In this document: one piece after another, positions 9,190 to 16,747 of the stretch
Numbering within the stretch: the first letter of the stretch is position 1
Layout of the letters: each line of letters opens with the position of its first letter
Source of the DNA: Candidatus Saccharimonadota bacterium
Lineage (GTDB): Bacteria; Patescibacteriota; Saccharimonadia; Saccharimonadales; Saccharimonadaceae
NCBI GenBank assembly: GCA_017545485.1
Contig: JAFWMY010000011.1
Coordinates: forward strand, 97,675-161,674
Direction: 5' to 3'
Length of the DNA: 64,000 bases
The notes under the pieces: generated by a model
Told to the model about the DNA's origin: nothing
The model's database searches: none
The model's input: only the letters and a program-made list of their open reading frames with translations
Made by a program: the position numbers and the translations under genes

Positions 9190-9229
9190 GAGTGATATTA
9201 TACCATATTTAGAGAGGGAAGAGCAGATT

Positions 9230-10195
9230 TTAGAGTTGCTCTTCTTCCTCGTCGTCGTCTTCGTCTTTTTTACGTTTAGCTAAGATGAAGAACAATGTAC
9301 CAGATGTAGCCGCAACGGCCGATGTAATTGCAAGACCAGTAGCTAGAGATGAGCCTTCAGTCACGCTTTCGGTGGTGGTTTGGCGATTAACGACACCTTG
9401 TGGTGGAGTGTAACCAATATAGGCATTGCGATTATCACCATCGCTTACTTCGGTCGTTGTAGTAGAAGTTGCGCTTGAACCGGAGCCGCTAGTTCTACGA
9501 TAAGTATATGTAGTAGAACCATTCGCGGTGCCACCTGTATTGCTGTTGTAGTTGGCATTATTATTGGTTGGGTCTGGTTGAGCGGGATTATCAGGAACAA
9601 CTGGATTGGTGTTATCGTCAATTACACCGGTTACAACATTAATAACCACGGTGCTAACGTAAGTACCAGACGGAGTGGAAGTATCAGCTTTTGCGCCGAA
9701 ATAAACATCTCTGCTGTTAGTAGACTGGCTTTCAGCTCGGGAAATTAAAGTAATTGGTGTAGCATTTACGTTCACTAAAGCATTATAAGTACTAGAACCG
9801 CTGCCGGCGTCAGTATCATTTAAGGAATACCCCCAACGATTTGCTGGGAAAGCACTTCTGGTAGAAGAGCTAGCAAGTGTTGGGATAGTGCCTTTACCGG
9901 CGGTATGCGCTAAATCTGTTGAAGTAGTTTTAGTAGTCATAGATGCAGTGAAACCATCTGCATTATTAGTGTTTACAGTAACATTTATTTTATTACGAAG
10001 GAACTGATCAACATCACCCGTAGCCCAATCTGCTGGGGTGGTAATAGAAACAACCAAAGACTCTTTTACATTCACCTGAAACTGAGTATTTTGTTCTACG
10101 GCGCTTGCTTTGTTTGTTTGCAACTGGCTCGGTAGTAGCAATGATAGTGCGAGGATGCTCACCGAACTTACCATGACCTTCGTTTTTGTAAGCAT
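9230..10195 (-). CDS. Secreted surface protein with C-terminal anchor
   Basis: A 321-aa Ser/Thr/Asn-rich exported protein. It has a signal peptide (VSSVSILALSLLLPSQLQTN then KASA), a beta-rich region ending near SGTYVSTVVINVVTG, a low-complexity linker (about 205-270), a hydrophobic segment ATGLAITSAVAATSGTLFFI and a charged tail KRKKDEDDDEEEEQ. No LPxTG-like motif is seen, so it is probably held by the span itself. I place the start at 10195 (MLTKTK) and not at the upstream ATG at 10213, because TGTTATAAT (10210-10202) lies between them and ends six bases before 10195. Function unknown; adhesion to the host cell is a guess. Confidence 0.75.
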   Translation of the reverse strand: MLTKTKVMVSSVSILALSLLLPSQLQTNKASAVEQNTQFQVNVKESLVVSITTPADWATGDVDQFLRNKINVTVNTNNADGFTASMTTKTTSTDLAHTAGKGTIPTLASSSTRSAFPANRWGYSLNDTDAGSGSSTYNALVNVNATPITLISRAESQSTNSRDVYFGAKADTSTPSGTYVSTVVINVVTGVIDDNTNPVVPDNPAQPDPTNNNANYNSNTGGTANGSTTYTYRRTSGSGSSATSTTTTEVSDGDNRNAYIGYTPPQGVVNRQTTTESVTEGSSLATGLAITSAVAATSGTLFFILAKRKKDEDDDEEEEQL

Positions 10196-10308
10196 AATCT
10201 CATTATAACACATGTTTTTATTTTGTGTAAATAATTTTTATGTTTTTTCGTAATAAATGTGGAAAAAGTTTATGTTTTTATGTATAATAGAGTAAAGTGG
10301 AGCAAGAA

Positions 10309-11505
10309 ATGGATAATAGCAATCTACAAAATGATAAAAAGACCGACTCTAATAAAAAATGGTTGGTGTTTTTAATAATTGGATTAGTCGCTTTGGTCGG
10401 TGGGGTGGCTTCCTTTTTATTTGTTTTTTTAACCCCACCAAAAGAGGCGGAAAAAGTGTCTTTTCCTAAAATTCCTTCCAAAGAAGCTACTGATGCGGTG
10501 TATAGTAATTTAACCGGGGAGGCGTTAGCTGACGCTTCGTTAGTAAACGCTCCCGCATTTTGCATACAAACTCCTAATGGGACGGATGGGGCACGTCCTC
10601 AAGCCGGACTAAACACGGCTGGTGTGATTTTTGAAGCAATCGCAGAAGCAGGAATCACTAGATTTGCAGCGATTTACCAAAATCCTAATTCTGCCGTTAT
10701 TGGACCAATTCGTTCACTTAGAATGTATTATTTGCAGTGGGACACGCCATTTAATTGCACAATTGTACATGCCGGTGGGGCAGATGACGCTTTGGCGGCA
10801 GTGAGATCGGGGGGTTATAGGGATTTGACTGAAAATTACAATTACATGTATAGGGGGACTTATCGCAATAGATTATGGAATAATTTGTTCACCACATCTT
10901 CATTGCTGAAACAGTTTAACACTGATAGGGGATATGATAGCTCCGAGATTAAAGGTTTTGCCAGAATGACACCGGAAGAATCCAACAAAAAACGAATTAA
11001 CAATTTGGTAAAAGAAATATTAGATATTACTAAACCCGCAAGCGAAAATACTTCGGAATTAGTCGCAAAGGTTGGCAGTGCATCTTTCAGGTTTGGTGGA
11101 TGGGGAAACTTTAATGTGACTTACACTTATGATGCAAATTCTAATAAATATTTGAGAGGCTACGAATCAGGAGCAGCACATGAAGTGTATAATTGTCCTA
11201 ACGAAGATTTAGGAGAAAAAAATCCTGAAGATGTTTGTGAACTTACACAAATGGCGCCTTCGGTAGTAATTGCAATGATAGTAAACGAGCGAAAAGCCGC
11301 CGACAATTACCACGAAGACATCACTGCGATTGGCTCTGGTGATGTTTACGTATTCCAGAATGGCGATGTGGTGAAAGGGACCTGGCGAAAAGATTCGGTG
11401 GCAGATCAAATTAAGTTCTTAGATACAGAAGGGAATGAATTCAAATTAGCGCCTGGGCAGACCATTGTATCGGCTGTACCTAATTACGGCAGTGTTGCTT
11501 TTTAA
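10309..11505 (+). CDS. DUF3048 (YerB-like) membrane-anchored protein
   Basis: A 398-aa protein with an N-terminal membrane span (KKWLVFLIIGLVALVGGVAS) and an extracytoplasmic DUF3048 domain. The typical signatures are RPQAGLNTAGVIFEAIAEAG followed by ITRFAAIYQ and IGPIRSLRMYYLQW; the second half, with EVYNCPNE and GSGDVYVFQNGDVVKGTW, matches the C-terminal part of the family (Bacillus YerB). The biochemical role is not established. ATG at 10309 has GGAG seven bases upstream; a GTG at 10297, eight bases after TATAAT (10283-10288), is an alternative start. Its promoter region faces that of the minus-strand surface protein. Confidence 0.8.
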   Translation: MDNSNLQNDKKTDSNKKWLVFLIIGLVALVGGVASFLFVFLTPPKEAEKVSFPKIPSKEATDAVYSNLTGEALADASLVNAPAFCIQTPNGTDGARPQAGLNTAGVIFEAIAEAGITRFAAIYQNPNSAVIGPIRSLRMYYLQWDTPFNCTIVHAGGADDALAAVRSGGYRDLTENYNYMYRGTYRNRLWNNLFTTSSLLKQFNTDRGYDSSEIKGFARMTPEESNKKRINNLVKEILDITKPASENTSELVAKVGSASFRFGGWGNFNVTYTYDANSNKYLRGYESGAAHEVYNCPNEDLGEKNPEDVCELTQMAPSVVIAMIVNERKAADNYHEDITAIGSGDVYVFQNGDVVKGTWRKDSVADQIKFLDTEGNEFKLAPGQTIVSAVPNYGSVAF

Positions 11506-11514
11506 TTGCTGCTA

Positions 11515-11559
11515 TGCTATAATTTAAGTGTGCACCTAACCCCCCTTGGGTGCACACTT
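11515..11559 (+). promoter_or_regulatory. tRNA-Glu promoter and 11-bp leader hairpin
   Basis: TGCTATAAT at 11515-11523 is an extended -10 box. Right after it, AAGTGTGCACC (11526-11536) and GGTGCACACTT (11549-11559) form a perfect 11-bp hairpin with a C-rich loop, ending eight bases before the tRNA. There is no T tract, so this is not an obvious terminator; it may shape processing of the precursor. Confidence 0.6.
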
Positions 11560-11566
11560 GGTATCT

Positions 11567-11643
11567 GGCTCCTTCGTCTAGTGGTCCAGGACGTCTGGTT
11601 CTCATCCAGAAAATCGCGGGTTCGACTCCCGCAGGAGTCACCA
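11567..11643 (+). tRNA. tRNA-Glu (anticodon CTC)
   Basis: A 77-nt tRNA with encoded CCA. Acceptor GGCTCCT pairs with AGGAGTC, the anticodon loop TTCTCAT gives CTC, and the T arm is GCGGG-TTCGACT-CCCGC. It lies 38 bases before the der start. Confidence 0.94.
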
Positions 11644-11681
11644 ATCTTTTCAGGGGGCATTTTTTATGTTATAATATTCTT

Positions 11682-13070
11682 ATGAAAAACTTACCTATCG
11701 TAGCGCTAATCGGGCAAACAAATGCAGGAAAATCTAGCATTTTAAATCGCATGGCGCGAAAAAATATTGCTATTGTGGCACGTGAAGAGGGGACTACTCG
11801 CGACAATGTCGTCGCAACGATAGATAATCGTTTTATTTTGGTTGACACCGCTGGCTTAAAAGATCCTTCGGACGATTTTGAAGCTTCTATCCAAGAGCAA
11901 ATTTCTGACGCGATAGATTCTGCTGATGTTATTCTAGTTACTTTAGATTCATCGCGATATTTTAACCATCGTGACGCAAGAATCGCTAAGGATGCTTTAA
12001 AATCAGGAAAACCAGTTTTTTTACTATTAAATAAATGTGACCTAAAAGAGTCGTTGCCTGTAGAAGAATTTAGGGCACTTGGCGTTGCCCCGGAAAACAT
12101 TTATTATGTGTCCGCCACGACTGGTGCTGGGATTAATCGTTTTAAGGAAAGTTTAAATGACTCTTTAAGAAAAGTTCATAGCGACAAAAACAATGGTCGT
12201 GATCGGGAAAAAAGTTCTGGTTCTTCTCTAAAAATTGCACTAATCGGGCGGCCAAATGTGGGAAAATCATCGCTTTTTAATGCGCTTGGAAAAAAGCAAC
12301 AGGCAATTGTAAGCTCACGACAAGGAACGACTAGAGACGTAAATCGCGTTTTTGTGAAATATAAAGGGCGTGATTTGGAAATTTTGGATACCGCTGGCCT
12401 CAGAAAACCTGGTAAGCGTGAAGTAGGAATTGAAAAGTTTTCTGCCATACGAACTCTTGCTGCAATTGAAGAGTCTGATATATGTTGTCTTTTAGTGGAT
12501 TCTACCGAGCCACATAGTAAACTGGACCAATCTTTGGCTGGGCAAATCGTAGAAGCTGGCAAGGGAATCATCATGGTGGTAACCAAATCAGATTTATTGG
12601 AAAATGCCGAGCCAACTAATTTCTTTGGCGAAGAAAACATAGGCAACCGCACTGCTGCAGACTTTTTAATAGATGCCCTGGAAAAAGATTACGACTTTTT
12701 ACCTTATGCGCCTGTAGTTTTGACTTCTTCGGAAACTGGCGAAAACGTCACTCAACTGTTTGAACTAGCCCTGCAAATAGATGAGGCCCGACATACTGAA
12801 ATCAAAACTTCTGATTTAAATAAAATTTTAGGTGATGCAATTGTTTCGCATCCACCAGCCGGGTTAAAAAACACCCGTCCAAAACCAAAGTATATAGTTC
12901 AAACTGACGTATGCCCGCCATGGTTTGTAGTACATGGACGGGAAATGGAACTTTTGCATTGGTCATGGAAACGATTCTTAGAACGCAAGGTTCGGGAAAA
13001 ATACCCATTTATTGGTACCCCAATTATGTTTTCTTTTCGTAATGATAACAGAGATAAAATTGACAAATAA
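11682..13070 (+). CDS. der: Ribosome-assembly GTPase Der (EngA)
   Basis: A 462-aa double GTPase needed for 50S subunit maturation. The first G domain has LIGQTNAGKSS (G1) and VDTAGL (G3); the second has LIGRPNVGKSS, LDTAGLRKPG and TKSD. A KH-like C-terminal domain closes the protein. The reading frame is open back through the tRNA-Glu gene, but the start must be the ATG at 11682 (MKNLPIVALIG): it is the family N-terminus and TGTTATAAT (11667-11675) ends six bases before it, so the mRNA should be leaderless. The usual G1 Thr is Ser in both domains, which is tolerated in the family. Confidence 0.94.
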   Translation: MKNLPIVALIGQTNAGKSSILNRMARKNIAIVAREEGTTRDNVVATIDNRFILVDTAGLKDPSDDFEASIQEQISDAIDSADVILVTLDSSRYFNHRDARIAKDALKSGKPVFLLLNKCDLKESLPVEEFRALGVAPENIYYVSATTGAGINRFKESLNDSLRKVHSDKNNGRDREKSSGSSLKIALIGRPNVGKSSLFNALGKKQQAIVSSRQGTTRDVNRVFVKYKGRDLEILDTAGLRKPGKREVGIEKFSAIRTLAAIEESDICCLLVDSTEPHSKLDQSLAGQIVEAGKGIIMVVTKSDLLENAEPTNFFGEENIGNRTAADFLIDALEKDYDFLPYAPVVLTSSETGENVTQLFELALQIDEARHTEIKTSDLNKILGDAIVSHPPAGLKNTRPKPKYIVQTDVCPPWFVVHGREMELLHWSWKRFLERKVREKYPFIGTPIMFSFRNDNRDKIDK

Positions 13071-13134
13071 TAATTTTTGTGATATAATATAATGTATAGG
13101 TTTTATTTTCTTTTTGTGATAAACTAGTATTAGG

Positions 13135-13165
13135 TGGGAGCAATCTTCATAAAGCTCTCATTTTT
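13135..13165 (+). promoter_or_regulatory. Terminator-like hairpin before phoH
   Basis: TGGGAGC (13135-13141) pairs with GCTCTCA (13154-13160) and is followed by TTTTT. It could end der transcription. But TATAAT-type boxes at 13083-13093 lie upstream of it, so it would also sit inside the phoH leader and could act as an attenuator. Confidence 0.45.
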
Positions 13166-13207
13166 GCAACTTAGGGACCTTACGCACATTAAAAAGGAGG
13201 GAACTGT

Positions 13208-14872
13208 ATGCTGAAGGATAAAAAATCCCACAGCAGTGGATTAATTTATGTAGTTGATACAAATATTTTAGTTGACTACGTGGATATAATCCCTGGAAGT
13301 TCAAGTAGGCAACCAGAGGAGCCAACGATTGATTTAAACGAGGCACATTTAGTTATTCCAACGGCCGTCATAAGGGAACTGTCGGGCTTTAAAAAGGAAA
13401 AAAGCGAACGAGGAAAAGCGGCGAGAGTGATTCTTAGAAGAATCCGTAAAATGGTTGAAAACCAGAGTAACAGCATTAGAGAAATCTATGAGCTTGAAGC
13501 ACCGCTTTTAAACACGGAGCGCAAACAGAAAATTTCCATTTTGCCAGTACATAAGGATTTTAGAAATTGCTTACCTTTTTATCCATCTGATGAGGATATG
13601 GATGGACAAATTATTTTAGCAGCACTTGCGGCAGCTTTTATTAAAAAAGGCTTACCAATAGACGGAACTGCTGACAGAGAATTGGTAAAGAATTTTGAAC
13701 CTAGTGATGTGATTTTGCTCACTAATGATAATGGACTGGCAATTAGAGCGACCAAAAGAGGCCTGAAGACGGAACGTTATGGCTATAAATACCCTGAGCC
13801 GTATACTGGCAGACGCGATGTTATAGTACCGAAGGAATTATTTGATGAATTCCATAACACTCAGCAGATTGGTTTGGATTTATGGAATAAATATATGCCT
13901 TCACAGCCTAAATTAATCGCAAATGAGTTCATCGTAATGAGCTTAGAAAATGAGGAAGATTATCCGCGCGATTTTGACCCTAACAATAATCCTTATTTCT
14001 GCCATATTGGAAGATATGATGCGTTTGAAGAGGCAATTGTGAAATTAAAATATGTGCGTAATTTTCCTGTACATGTTTACAATGCGGGGCAAGCTATCTA
14101 TGCTGAGTCGTTGATGAATCCTGAAATTGCTGCGGTAATCTGCACCGGACCGGCTGGTTCTGGTAAAACTTATATGGCGGCGGTCTATGGATACAATGCA
14201 TGTAAAAAGGGTGACTTTATTGGCGTAACGGTGGTTCCGTGTGATTCTCACAGTAAGCTAGGGGCACTACCTGGTGATTTAGACGAGAAAATGGACCCCG
14301 AAGTACAACCTCTTAAAAATGCTTTGAGAAATTATTTATTAAATGAAGACTCTAAAGTTAAGAGAAGGCTGGAAATTGTAAAAACATATGGCCCTGAATG
14401 CCGGTCTAAAAACGGTAATTGCAGGTCAAAGAACAATTCGCCTGAAGAGGAAATGCCAGAGCAAAAATCCATAAAAGCACTCCTTAATAGTCGCGTAGAC
14501 TTAATCTGGGAAAATTGGTTTTCTAATATTCCGATTGAAAATGCCAGAGGTCGTGACTTCTCATATGAGCTTGCTATTTATGATGAATTCCAAGACCAGA
14601 GCGCATCCCAGGCTGACACCCTTATAAAACGTTTGGGAACGGATGGTAAAATTATCATTACTGGTGATATTGAGCAGATTCATGCACCTTATATTGATTC
14701 TTCCAGTAGTGGTCTAGCCTATGCTTCGCGACAATTGTTGGATAGCCCAATGGTGGCGCAAGTTTGCTTTACGGAAGATGAAGTAATTCGTCATCCGTTA
14801 GTAAAAATGATTGCAATGCGACAAAAAGCCAAAAGACTCAAGGAATCAAACCCTGATTCCGAAATTGTGTAA
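13208..14872 (+). CDS. PIN-PhoH ATPase
   Basis: A 554-aa two-domain protein. Residues about 15-195 are a PIN nuclease domain (VVDTNILVDYVD, with later acidic residues in DEDMDGQI and LTNDNGLA forming the metal site). Residues about 300-540 are a PhoH-type P-loop ATPase (GPAGSGKTYMA as Walker A, YDEFQDQSA as Walker B, TGDIEQIH as sensor). This architecture, like Bacillus YlaK and mycobacterial PhoH2, is linked to RNA unwinding and cleavage. It has a strong leader with AAGGAGG and an ATG at 13208, and a perfect terminator right after it. A Cys-containing insert (CRSKNGNCRSK) interrupts the ATPase domain at about residue 400. Confidence 0.88.
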   Translation: MLKDKKSHSSGLIYVVDTNILVDYVDIIPGSSSRQPEEPTIDLNEAHLVIPTAVIRELSGFKKEKSERGKAARVILRRIRKMVENQSNSIREIYELEAPLLNTERKQKISILPVHKDFRNCLPFYPSDEDMDGQIILAALAAAFIKKGLPIDGTADRELVKNFEPSDVILLTNDNGLAIRATKRGLKTERYGYKYPEPYTGRRDVIVPKELFDEFHNTQQIGLDLWNKYMPSQPKLIANEFIVMSLENEEDYPRDFDPNNNPYFCHIGRYDAFEEAIVKLKYVRNFPVHVYNAGQAIYAESLMNPEIAAVICTGPAGSGKTYMAAVYGYNACKKGDFIGVTVVPCDSHSKLGALPGDLDEKMDPEVQPLKNALRNYLLNEDSKVKRRLEIVKTYGPECRSKNGNCRSKNNSPEEEMPEQKSIKALLNSRVDLIWENWFSNIPIENARGRDFSYELAIYDEFQDQSASQADTLIKRLGTDGKIIITGDIEQIHAPYIDSSSSGLAYASRQLLDSPMVAQVCFTEDEVIRHPLVKMIAMRQKAKRLKESNPDSEIV

Positions 14873-14881
14873 CTCCTTGTT

Positions 14882-14909
14882 AAAAGCCCTGTCATATGAC
14901 AGGGCTTTT
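14882..14909 (+). terminator. Rho-independent terminator of phoH
   Basis: AAAAGCCCTGTC and GACAGGGCTTTT form a perfect 12-bp stem around an ATAT loop and end in a T tract. Starts ten bases after the phoH stop. Confidence 0.93.
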
Positions 14910-14928
14910 TCCATGTTATAATAATGAT

Positions 14929-15453
14929 ATGAAAATGATAATTGGGCTAGGAAATCCAGGAGCAAGATATAATTTTACAAGACATAATGTTGGTTTTTTG
15001 GCGCTTGATTATTATTTTAAACGCTACAAAATAGAATGGAGAGAGAAAGCATTTTTAGGGGCAATTAGAGGCTTAAAAGATGACGTACTTTTTATTAAAC
15101 CACAAAATTTCTACAATGATACTGGCAGGGTGGTAGCGGACTATATGAGACATTTTAAAATCCCCGCCTCTGATATTTTGGTGATTTGTGATAATTTTGA
15201 TTTGGAATATGGGTTAGTAAGATTTAGAGCCACCGGAACAGCGGGAGGGAATAATGGATTAAAATCTATTGATGCCGCGTTAGGCTCATCTGATTATGCT
15301 CGCATTAGAATTGGAACAGAGAATGACGAATTACGTACAAAACTTGGTGACATTGATTTTGTACTATCTAAATTTACTGACAAAGAGAAGCAGAAACTGC
15401 CAGAAATATTAGAAGAAGTTTTAAACAAAACCAATGATTTTATTTTAAATTAA
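14929..15453 (+). CDS. pth: Peptidyl-tRNA hydrolase
   Basis: A 174-aa enzyme that recycles peptidyl-tRNA released from stalled ribosomes. The family signatures IIGLGNPGARYNFTRHNVGF (with the catalytic His), FIKPQNFYNDTG, VICDNFDLEYG and GTAGGNNGLKSID are all present. The start at 14929 is chosen because TGTTATAAT (14914-14922) ends six bases before it; an upstream in-frame start at 14896 would lie inside the phoH terminator. It converges with dprA, overlapping by nine bases. Confidence 0.94.
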   Translation: MKMIIGLGNPGARYNFTRHNVGFLALDYYFKRYKIEWREKAFLGAIRGLKDDVLFIKPQNFYNDTGRVVADYMRHFKIPASDILVICDNFDLEYGLVRFRATGTAGGNNGLKSIDAALGSSDYARIRIGTENDELRTKLGDIDFVLSKFTDKEKQKLPEILEEVLNKTNDFILN

Positions 15454-16371
15454 ACTCCAATTATTCATGCCGAGAGAGCGAAGCTTGCCTTTGATCTCTA
15501 GAATGGTAACGGTTTGATTGAATATTTCTGGTGGGAGGTGAGTATATTGCATGATTTCTTCGCCGGAACGAAGGCCACGTGAAAGAGCTGTCAAAATTAG
15601 AGTTTCGGTATCGGTATCACCTATCAGAGACTGTTGATTTAAATTTTTGCGTTTCTTAAGGTATTTTTCAGGGAATAATTCTCTTAAAACATCGTCTGGA
15701 TCGGTATAGGGAATTGCACCTTGTTTAATAAGCTTATTACACCCTTGTGAGTATGGATTGGTAATATTACCCGGAACAGCAAAGACGGTTTTACCCTGAT
15801 TTATAGCATGGGTAGCAGTATTTAAAGAACCAGACTGTTCGGCAGCTTCAACCACAACTACAATATCAGATAACCCGGAAATCAGACGATTACGCTCTAA
15901 AAAACTAGTTTTAGGAAATGGTTTAGTACCTGGAGCATATTCGGAGATTATGGCACCATTTTGGCTGACAATTTTGCGCGCAACTGGCACGTGCGATTTA
16001 GGGTAAATACTATCAATAGCAGTCCCTAGTACCGCTATAGTTACACCTCCAGCGTCTAAACAGCCCTGATGCGCGATAGTATCTATACCAAAAGCGAGGC
16101 CAGAAACCACTATGACGTCTTGCTTAGCAAGACAATAGGCTAAGTGGTATGCAATCTCCTCGCCGTATTTAGTATTATGGCGTGAACCGACAATTGCGAC
16201 GGTTTTAGGGCGAATATTTTTGTTATTTTTTGACACATTTTCTGGCAATTTACCATAAAAATACAATATTTTAGGCTTAAGCGCAATAGTGTCTAACACC
16301 TCTGTAAAATCGTGCTCTAGAGGTGCAATTTGGTTGATTTTTGTAAAAAAGTCTGTAAAAAGTGTTGACAT
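15445..16371 (-). CDS. dprA: DNA-processing protein DprA
   Basis: A 308-aa protein that loads RecA on incoming single strands in natural transformation. The Rossmann-like core shows VAIVGSRHNTKYGEEIA, VVSGLAFGIDTIAH, TIAVLGTAIDSIYP and ISEYAPGTKPFPKTSFLERN, the standard DprA/Smf blocks. A C-terminal winged helix (about residues 245-305) is present. Start at 16371 (MSTLF) has AGGAG at the right distance; the in-frame ATG at 16425 lies beyond the divergent RNA promoter. The first codons overlap that promoter's TTGACA box on the other strand, so dprA and the candidate RNA may affect each other's transcription (inference). It hints at competence. Confidence 0.92.
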   Translation of the reverse strand: MSTLFTDFFTKINQIAPLEHDFTEVLDTIALKPKILYFYGKLPENVSKNNKNIRPKTVAIVGSRHNTKYGEEIAYHLAYCLAKQDVIVVSGLAFGIDTIAHQGCLDAGGVTIAVLGTAIDSIYPKSHVPVARKIVSQNGAIISEYAPGTKPFPKTSFLERNRLISGLSDIVVVVEAAEQSGSLNTATHAINQGKTVFAVPGNITNPYSQGCNKLIKQGAIPYTDPDDVLRELFPEKYLKKRKNLNQQSLIGDTDTETLILTALSRGLRSGEEIMQYTHLPPEIFNQTVTILEIKGKLRSLGMNNWSLI

Positions 16372-16393
16372 AATTACTCCTGTGTGATATAAT
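16365..16393 (+). promoter_or_regulatory. Consensus promoter of the 16.4-kb RNA candidate
   Basis: TTGACA (16365-16370), a 17-base spacer and TATAAT (16388-16393) with TGA before it: a complete consensus promoter plus extended -10. Predicted start near 16400. It is the strongest promoter I see in the window and it does not serve a protein gene directly. Confidence 0.85.
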
Positions 16394-16399
16394 AAAGAC

Positions 16400-16710
16400 A
16401 GTTGGAGCCTCAAAAAAGGCTCCACACCGCACCTAAATAAATTATAATTTCAGCTATACTATCTTTAGTATAGCAGAAATTGCGAGCTTTTGAAACCCTT
16501 TCGGGCTTAAAATTTCTTCATGGTTTTAAGTTTTTAAGTATTACCTCCACTTTGAAAGGACTCTTTCGAAGGCTTAGCAATCCCTCTAACCGGCGGGCCC
16601 CAATTTGTGTGAGGTGGGTTACGCTCCGGGGTCTCCCCGGTATAAAATAGAGAAGTGTTAGAGGGCCAAAATACCCTCAGGTGATGCCCACCCTTACCTG
16701 AGGGTTTTTT
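16400..16710 (+). ncRNA. Candidate structured RNA, about 310 nt
   Basis: A stretch with no credible ORF, between a consensus promoter and a clear terminator. Self-pairing is dense: GGAGCCT/AGGCTCC (16404-16423); a 14-bp hairpin with one A-A mismatch at 16447-16480; CTTAAAA/TTTTAAG (16506-16530); a nine-pair hairpin CTTTGAAAG/CTTTCGAAG (16550-16571); a long-range stem CCCTCTAAC (16582-16590) with GTTAGAGGG (16657-16665) enclosing GGCCCC/GGGGTC. I looked for tmRNA, RNase P, SRP and 6S hallmarks and did not find them convincingly. It may be a diverged housekeeping RNA, a new regulatory RNA, or a topA leader that is mostly terminated. Confidence 0.7.
16674..16710 (+). terminator. Terminator of the 16.4-kb RNA candidate
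   Basis: CCCTCAGGT (16674-16682) pairs with ACCTGAGGG (16696-16704), followed by six T. The topA promoter starts about 20 bases later. Confidence 0.92.
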
Positions 16711-16747
16711 GATGCTCATGCTTGCGCGGTGTGTTATTATATAATAT

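Noticed and set aside
11550..11681. 44-codon N-terminal extension of Der
   Set aside because: It would translate the tRNA-Glu gene; the family N-terminus and the -10 spacing both fix the start at 11682.
16400..16710. RNase P, SRP or 6S RNA identity for the structured RNA
   Set aside because: The conserved sequence hallmarks of these RNAs (for example the RNase P GAGGAAAGTCC block or the SRP GGAAGGAAGCAG loop) are not visible.
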